NCBI RefSeq assembly: GCF_036388275.1
Contig: NZ_DASVSF010000011.1
Coordinates: 124,001-188,000 of the forward strand
Length of the DNA stretch: 64,000 bases
Origin: Longimicrobium sp.
GTDB taxonomy: Bacteria > Gemmatimonadota > Gemmatimonadetes > Longimicrobiales > Longimicrobiaceae
Direction of reading: 5' to 3'
Under the pieces are notes generated by a model that worked only from the letters and a program-made list of their open reading frames with translations, was not told the DNA's origin and did no database searches. Below, piece after piece: positions 59,300 through 64,000 of this stretch (within the stretch, counting starts at the first letter, position 1; the number at the start of each line of letters is the position of its first letter). The translations under genes and the position numbers were made by a program.

Positions 59300-60066
59300 T
59301 TTTCCCCCTGCTCGGCTAACTGAAAACGCGCTAGAACCTCCGCTCGACAACGCGCGAACTCGGCACTACTCGTTAGTTGATCTGTGCGAGGATGGGGTAG
59401 ATTCACCGGAATCGTGTCAAGTACTCTCCCACGCCAAAGTAGCAGGATGCGCGTTCCAAACAACACTGCTTCGGAAATATCATGCGTGACCAAAACCACA
59501 GTGAGTTTCTGCGATTGGGAAACGTCGTAGATAACCCCTTGAAGCTTCTGTTTTGTAAACTCATCTAGCTGCGACGTCGGTTCGTCCAGAAGAAGTAGTT
59601 CTGAATCATTAACTAAAGCCATTCCAATCCCAACCCGTCGCGACTCGCCTCCAGAGAGTTCCTTGGGGTACTTTAGCAAGAAACGCTCGGGGTCTAGTTG
59701 CACCAGTTGACAAATTTCTCTCGCCCGGTCCTTGCGCTGTTTGAGCGGCACACGGCGGAGTTCCAGCGGAAACGTCAGATTCCCTTGAACTGTGCGCCAT
59801 GGGAAAACAGTGTTGCTCTGAAACACGAATCCGACGCGGAGCACGCCGGAGTGACCGGGCGTCCTAACACTCCCAGATGTAGGCTCCTCAAGTCCGGCAA
59901 GTAAGCGAAGCAGCGTCGATTTCCCAGACCCTGAGGGTCCAACGATAGTCAAAATTTCTCGAGTCCCGACACTTAAATTAATATCCGAAAGCGCTTCTGT
60001 TACACCGCCCCAAACTGCGGTGTAACTCTTCCGAATGCCCGAGAGTTCCAACAGGGGTTTCACCAA
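59296..60066 (-). CDS. ABC transporter ATP-binding protein, SsuB/TauB type
   Basis: The 256-residue cytoplasmic ATPase has Walker A GPSGSGKSTLLRLLAG, the Q-loop in VGFVFQSNTVFPWRTVQGNL, signature LSGGESRRVGIGMAL, Walker B LLLLDEPTSQLDEF and the H-loop VVLVTHDISEAVLFG. It belongs to the nitrate/sulfonate/taurine importer group. The start is TTG at 60066 or GTG at 60063, close to PLLELSGIRKSY. Its stop overlaps the first permease start. An 89-base gap separates it from the methyltransferase gene upstream. Confidence 0.93.
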   Translation of the reverse strand: MVKPLLELSGIRKSYTAVWGGVTEALSDINLSVGTREILTIVGPSGSGKSTLLRLLAGLEEPTSGSVRTPGHSGVLRVGFVFQSNTVFPWRTVQGNLTFPLELRRVPLKQRKDRAREICQLVQLDPERFLLKYPKELSGGESRRVGIGMALVNDSELLLLDEPTSQLDEFTKQKLQGVIYDVSQSQKLTVVLVTHDISEAVLFGTRILLLWRGRVLDTIPVNLPHPRTDQLTSSAEFARCRAEVLARFQLAEQGEK

Positions 60067-60155
60067 TGCACAGTCAGTGGAGAGGGTTCACGTTCATGTG
60101 ATGTTTGATGAGTCACAGTTGCAAGCACAGAAGATTTACACCTTGGATGGTGGAG

Positions 60156-60773
60156 TCATACTCGAATGAAGCAAGACCAACAAGTCTCGTCCTCTTGCAT
60201 ATACACCTCAGTCACCTGGGCTGTCGCAAACATTTCTCTGACAGCCGCCGTCGCGCCTGGACAGTGCTCGTGTCCGTAGTCATCGAAATAGATAATACCG
60301 CCTCGCTGGATCCGGGAAGGCAACTCTCGTGCACAGTAGAGCACGGGCGAATACAAATCGCAGTCAACGTGCACAAACGAAAGAGGGCGAATAGAATCAG
60401 GATCAAGAACGTGTTCGACACGCCCTCGAATCAATTTTATCCATCGATCAAGCCCACGTGCCGTGAGGCTCCTTATCAGCGTATCTACCTCGATGTCTGC
60501 GTATTTGCCGATTGGATGAATGGGGTGTCCGTCGGTATAAGGGTGACCTGTAAAAGTATCGACTCCAAACACACAGTGTTCAGGAGAGACACGGCTTACC
60601 ACATCCGCGAGACACACAAGCGATCCGCCACGATATACGCCCACTTCAAGGACATTCCCGGGCACTTGCCGGAGCGTCTCCTCACATAAACTCACCAAGT
60701 AGTTGAGTCGGTTACGAGGGATGACCGACGCGAGATACCCCACAGAATCGACAGGATCGTTAGTACGCCGCAT
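60156..60773 (-). CDS. TylF/MycF-like class I methyltransferase
   Basis: The 205-residue product has the fold of macrocin O-methyltransferase-type enzymes: GNVLEVGVYRGGSLVCLADV (SAM loop), FGVDTFTGHPYTDG, then FVHVDCDLYSPVLYCARELP with the acidic cluster DCD that binds metal, and GGIIYFDDYGHEHCPGATAA. It should methylate a hydroxyl of a sugar or small molecule using S-adenosylmethionine. It is the first gene of the eight-gene minus-strand series; the ATG at 60773 is used. Its link to the transporter is positional only: it may modify the ligand or an internal signal. Codon usage and base composition match the rest of the island. Confidence 0.85.
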   Translation of the reverse strand: MRRTNDPVDSVGYLASVIPRNRLNYLVSLCEETLRQVPGNVLEVGVYRGGSLVCLADVVSRVSPEHCVFGVDTFTGHPYTDGHPIHPIGKYADIEVDTLIRSLTARGLDRWIKLIRGRVEHVLDPDSIRPLSFVHVDCDLYSPVLYCARELPSRIQRGGIIYFDDYGHEHCPGATAAVREMFATAQVTEVYMQEDETCWSCFIRV

Positions 60774-61171
60774 CTGAGACGTCTGTTTTCAGGACCAAGC
60801 GTCACTCGGGAGCTCACCTGACCTAGTGGCGGCCCAAACGACACCCGTTACGTAGCCATGGCCGAGCGACGGTCTGGCTGAGAGATACCGACAACTCTGG
60901 TAGCCGATGTACTCGGACGTACGCAGCAGCCATCAACATAAGGACGCGGCAGACACTTTACAAGCGAATTCTTTCGATCACCGGCTCTATCGTTCCGAGT
61001 ACAACCCAATCGCCCTCGTTGGGCGTGGCCGTGACGAGAACCCTTCGGCGGAGGTCACGGTACCTGCCTTCGGGCCGAAATTGCAGCGCCCGAAACTTCC
61101 GGGGCCAGCAACGCGGGGAAGGCGCCTAACTTCGCTCGCTGCGCTCGAGGACACCGACGACATCCCGCATC
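60774..61171. other. Region upstream of the island gene series
   Basis: About 400 bases with no convincing gene. It must hold the promoter of the eight-gene series on the minus strand, but no clear -35/-10 pair was found. From about 61030 rightwards the sequence becomes GC-rich again. Confidence 0.45.
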
Positions 61172-61504
61172 ATGCCGTCCCGTCGTACCATCGGGAAGCC
61201 GACCGTCTGGGCGCCCAAAGAGTGGCGCCACATCGAGCAGGCCGCGCGCGCCCGCGGCGTCCTGCCGCTGCGCTACGTGCGCGAAGCCGCGCTCGCGGCC
61301 AAGCGGCCGCCCGTTACCCAGCGCCGGGGTGCCCACGCGCTGCTCCACGAACTCAAGCGCGTGCTCAACAACCTTCACCAGCTCCTCCGCCTCGCGGAGG
61401 CCCACGGCGCCCGCGCAATTGCCGTCGCTCTCGAAAGCACCATCCGCATCACCCACAGGCGGCCGAGGCCGCCGCCGCGCGGCGCGGCAGCGCGGAGCCG
61501 CTGA
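61172..61504 (+). CDS. MobC-like plasmid mobilisation relaxosome protein (short, possibly decayed)
   Basis: The 110-residue frame starts TVWAPKEWRHIEQAARARGV and continues YVREAALAAKRPP and LHELKRVLNNLHQLLRLAEA. This order - a ribbon-helix-helix-like segment, then YxREAAL, then a helix with LN-x-LxxLNQL pattern - fits MobC-type relaxosome accessory proteins, which help the relaxase nick at oriT. After about residue 95 the sequence turns into Arg/Pro-rich stretches (HRRPRPPPRGAAARSR), so the C-terminus may be frameshifted or lost. No relaxase gene is in the window. It indicates mobile DNA at the right side of the island. Confidence 0.5.
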   Translation: MPSRRTIGKPTVWAPKEWRHIEQAARARGVLPLRYVREAALAAKRPPVTQRRGAHALLHELKRVLNNLHQLLRLAEAHGARAIAVALESTIRITHRRPRPPPRGAAARSR

Positions 61505-62047
61505 TCGTTGCTGTGCGTGGGGCGGGACGCGTCCTCAACACGCATCAAGCATACGCTGCTGAAGAGCTTCCCGCGGACGAGGAGCTGGGCGCGGCGCTCG
61601 CGAACATCCAGTTCGGCGCGATAGCCGTTCCGCGGTGACCGGAGCGATCCAGCCGCTGGGCTGCAGCTTCAAAGGCCCGGTGTTGTACCTGAAGTTCGGG
61701 AGAGGGGGCGGCCAGCAGGACCGCGTTGCGTGGGCCGAGTGCTGCAACCTTCCCACCCGCGACCTGGAGCTCGCCGCCTGCTTCATGGCGGCGACGGCGA
61801 ACGGCTCCGTCAGCGGTGCCGTGTCTACTCCTGCACCCGCATGCGACGGTTCGCATGCATACTCATCCCCACGTTTTCCGCATCCGCGACACGCTCTCGT
61901 TCTTCAACCGCGTTCTCCTCGCAGGCACGCTTCTCCGACGCCTGCCACGCCGAAGCGCTCGCCGCGAGCGGCCCAGCAGGGCACTCGGCTCTTCGACTAC
62001 AAAGCCGCCGGTCGGCCTCGGGGAACCGCGCACGGGAGCACGACAGG
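61505..62047. other. Non-coding or decayed stretch after the MobC-like gene
   Basis: These 540 GC-rich bases contain several short overlapping frames on both strands but none with a recognisable domain, ribosome binding site or consistent codon use. It is best seen as decayed mobile DNA plus the downstream region of the peptide synthetase gene. Confidence 0.45.
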
Positions 62048-64000
62048 TCATAACGGATCCGGGAATACAGCTGATGCGTCCGCACGTAACCTGCCTGACG
62101 TCGTCCTGAGGCCGGCAGCCGCGCGACCGATTTCACGCGACAGCGCTCGACCGAGAACTTCGACGTTGGGTGCCTCCATCATGGACAGATGGGTTCCCGG
62201 CACCGGGGTCGCACTGATCGACACGTCGTCCAGGAGAGTCTGCCAGCCGCGCCAGAGATCTACGCCGGCGTCATCCTGGGCGAAAAACAGATGGACCGGA
62301 AGCGAAACCTGCCGAGGACTGTAGCCGCGCAGACTGAGGAGTGAACTGCGCAGATGGTCCTGGACCTCCTGCGCTTCTTCTGCCGTGAGGTGCCCCGGGA
62401 GCAGCCCCTGCTCCCGCCAACGGGTGGCGAACGCCGCCAGGTCCGCCGCCGAAGCAGCAGATGCCCCGTCCTCCGGCCCCGTGTCATCGCTCTCTGCGGT
62501 GCCTTCTCCGCGGAGGACGTGGAGTGGCAGGTATACGCCCCGCCCCGTGTCCCCGGCCCCGGTGCCCCCGAACGATGGATGGTAGGTGTCGATCATCCCC
62601 AGGAACTCGACGGCTTGGCCCTGGCCGATGAGCTGCGCGGCCATCTCGTAGGCGAGAATCCCCCCGAAGGACCAGCCGGCCAGGCGGTAAGGGCCCTCGG
62701 GCTGAACATCACGGACCATCCGCACCAGCCGGGCCGCCATGCCTTCGACGGTACGAAGGGGGAGCTCCTCCCGGGACACCGGCGGCAATGCGTAGACGGG
62801 AAGTTCCTCGTCGAAGTGGTGATGCAGCCCATGCGCGTACGCGACCGACCCCCATCCGTCATGGACCAGGAACAACGGCCGCTCCGATCCGGCCGGCCGG
62901 ACCGGTATCGCCTGCCGAAGCCGGCCTGGCCGCTCGCCCTGGTTCTCACCTGCGTCGCCCATCGACGCCGATGCCGCGGCACCCGAAAGGTGGCGCGCCA
63001 GGTCGGCCACGGTGACGTGCTCGAAGAAGTCCAGCACCCGCACGCTCCGTCCCAGCGCCGACTCCAGCAGCCGCGCCACCCGGACCACCAGGAGCGAGTT
63101 TCCACCCAGCTCGAAGAAGCTCGTGCGGGCCCCGATCGCTGGAACGCCGAGCACCTGCGCCCATACCGCGGCGATGGCGCGCTCCAGCTCCGTCTGCGGC
63201 TCCTCGTCGGCCGGCGCGGCGGCGAGCTCCGGCTCTGGGAGCGCCCGCCGGTCCACCTTTCCGTTGGGGGTGAGCGGGAGCGCGTCCAGCACCACGAACG
63301 TGGCGGGAACCATGTAGGCAGGGAGGGAGGCGCGCGCGTGCTCCCGCACCTCGGCTATGGAGATGCCCGCGTCCGCTTCCAGGTAGGCGACGATCCGGAC
63401 GTCGTCCGGGCCTGAGGAGCCGCCGCGCACCACCGCGGCCACGCCGCGAACTCCGGGGTGGCGCCCCACCACCGACTCCACCTCGCCGAGCTCGATGCGG
63501 AAGCCGCGCACCTTCACCTGGAAGTCCGTCCGCCCGAAGTACTCCAGCTCGCCGTCGGGCCGGCGCCGGACCCGGTCTCCCACACGGTACATCCGCGACC
63601 CCGGGGGCCCGAACGGATCGGGGAGGAAGCGCTCCGCGGTGAGGCCCGGGCGGCTGGCGTAGCCGCGGGCCAGGCCGTCCCCAGCCAGATACAGCTCGCC
63701 GACGAGCCAGGCGGGCACCGGCTGCAGCTCCCCGTCGAGCACCAGCGCACGCGTGTTCGCCACCGGCCGGCCGATCGGGACCCGGTCCGCGCCCGGGGGG
63801 ACGACCGCGAAGGTGGAGTAGGTGGTGTCCTCCGTCGGGCCATACGCGTTGCCGATCCGCTCCAGCGTGCCGAGCGCATGGAGCGCCCGCGCCAACTCCA
63901 CCGGGAGCGGCTCCCCGCCCAGGACGAGCGTCCGCAGGCTCGCCGGGATGCCGCCCGCGCGCAGCAGCTCGGCGGCGGCGGTGGGGACCATGCTCGCGTA
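62048..64000 (-). CDS. Nonribosomal peptide synthetase, final module (partial, runs off right edge)
   Basis: The frame is open from base 64000 to the TGA at 62048, about 650 residues of the C-terminus. In order: the second half of an adenylation domain with motifs A5 NAYGPTEDTT, A6 GELYLAGDGLARGY, A7 YRVGDRVRRRPDG (usually Y-RTGD), A8 GRTDFQVKVRGFRIELGEVE and A10 NGKVDRRAL; a peptidyl-carrier domain with FFELGGNSLLVV (phosphopantetheine serine); and a type I thioesterase with GWSFGGILAYEMA and a late histidine in GTHLSMM. It therefore loads one amino acid and releases a finished peptide by hydrolysis or cyclisation. The specificity-pocket residues before A5 lie mostly outside the window. It is GC-rich like the chromosome. 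Confidence 0.95.
   Translation of the reverse strand, partial: YASMVPTAAAELLRAGGIPASLRTLVLGGEPLPVELARALHALGTLERIGNAYGPTEDTTYSTFAVVPPGADRVPIGRPVANTRALVLDGELQPVPAWLVGELYLAGDGLARGYASRPGLTAERFLPDPFGPPGSRMYRVGDRVRRRPDGELEYFGRTDFQVKVRGFRIELGEVESVVGRHPGVRGVAAVVRGGSSGPDDVRIVAYLEADAGISIAEVREHARASLPAYMVPATFVVLDALPLTPNGKVDRRALPEPELAAAPADEEPQTELERAIAAVWAQVLGVPAIGARTSFFELGGNSLLVVRVARLLESALGRSVRVLDFFEHVTVADLARHLSGAAASASMGDAGENQGERPGRLRQAIPVRPAGSERPLFLVHDGWGSVAYAHGLHHHFDEELPVYALPPVSREELPLRTVEGMAARLVRMVRDVQPEGPYRLAGWSFGGILAYEMAAQLIGQGQAVEFLGMIDTYHPSFGGTGAGDTGRGVYLPLHVLRGEGTAESDDTGPEDGASAASAADLAAFATRWREQGLLPGHLTAEEAQEVQDHLRSSLLSLRGYSPRQVSLPVHLFFAQDDAGVDLWRGWQTLLDDVSISATPVPGTHLSMMEAPNVEVLGRALSREIGRAAAGLRTTSGRLRADASAVFPDPL

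Larger units (their letters stand above)
50372..61504. mobile_element. Putative genomic island carrying the CHAT-STAND/ABC transporter system
   Basis: The left limit is the tRNA-Ile 3' fragment. From about 50600 to 60900 the base composition is clearly poorer in GC than on either side: a hand count gives 24 of 60 G+C at 59941-60000 against 43 of 60 at 46801-46860. All eight large genes inside lie on one strand. The right limit is not defined; a MobC-like gene at 61172-61504 marks mobile DNA, and composition is again GC-rich there. No integrase or second att copy was found, so the element may continue beyond the window or be decayed. Confidence 0.55.

Noticed and set aside
60907..61638. Plus-strand frame of 243 codons covering the MobC-like gene
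   Set aside because: It lacks any domain, is Arg/Pro/Ala-rich and is out of frame with the recognisable MobC-like segment.
61505..62047. A second copy of the tRNA-Ile att sequence at the right end of the island
   Set aside because: No stretch resembling the T arm or the CAGGCCCA end was seen there by eye.

Overview
The window is GC-rich, densely coded chromosomal DNA. Gene content fits an aerobic, heterotrophic Gram-negative bacterium: many signal peptides and lipoboxes, a TonB-like protein, a type III glutamine synthetase with an adjacent Lrp-type regulator, a partner-switching module, arginine deiminase and Rex. Together with abundant short intergenic palindromic repeats this suggests the Gemmatimonadota, probably a Longimicrobium relative. 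That placement is inference, since no rRNA or marker phylogeny is available here.

Left part (1-24967), mostly minus strand. A CPBP protease and BioY are followed by the transcription unit arcA - DEDDh exonuclease - metallo-beta-lactamase-fold hydrolase - thiolase. rex carries a perfect Rex operator over its own promoter. A small PIN-toxin pair comes next. Then, reading on the minus strand, come recJ, rsmD-coaD-pta and a STAS - anti-sigma kinase - PP2C phosphatase - rsmA series with a sigma-54-like promoter in front of the STAS gene. Further right are a Fur-family regulator, a CPCC zinc protein, a glycolate-oxidase-like flavoenzyme, DinB, cca, and a lone KAS III gene followed by a lipoprotein.

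Middle part (25223-50079). It holds a VapBC-like pair, TonB-like and TerB-like proteins, a single-polypeptide fusion of a sugar epimerase and a DegT-type aminotransferase, GSIII plus Lrp, several lipoproteins, and a ferritin-like - SDR - asparaginase operon. A small conserved gene interrupted by an in-frame TGA sits next to two tandem paralogs. alaS is divergent from a sodium:alanine symporter; a dicarboxylate symporter and a penicillin acylase complete the region. Intrinsic terminators are frequent and clear.

Right part (about 50372-61504) looks like a genomic island. Its left edge is the 3' part of a tRNA-Ile gene with its terminator, in the orientation left by integration into a tRNA 3' end. 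Base composition then drops sharply. Eight consecutive minus-strand genes follow: TylF-like methyltransferase, ABC ATPase, ABC permease, solute-binding lipoprotein, second permease, metallophosphoesterase, CHAT protease and nSTAND1-type NTPase. The last three overlap by 4 bases each. The key observation is that about 400 C-terminal residues of the STAND NTPase resemble, along their whole length, the solute-binding lipoprotein encoded in the same gene series. This suggests a previously undescribed CHAT-STAND system in which an intracellular copy of the transporter's binding domain senses the transporter's ligand and controls a caspase-like protease.

Far right (61172-64000). A MobC-like mobilisation protein remnant is followed by the last module of a nonribosomal peptide synthetase (adenylation, carrier and thioesterase domains), which runs off the window. 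Two families of intergenic palindromic repeats, three copies each, are scattered over the GC-rich part and none was seen in the island.
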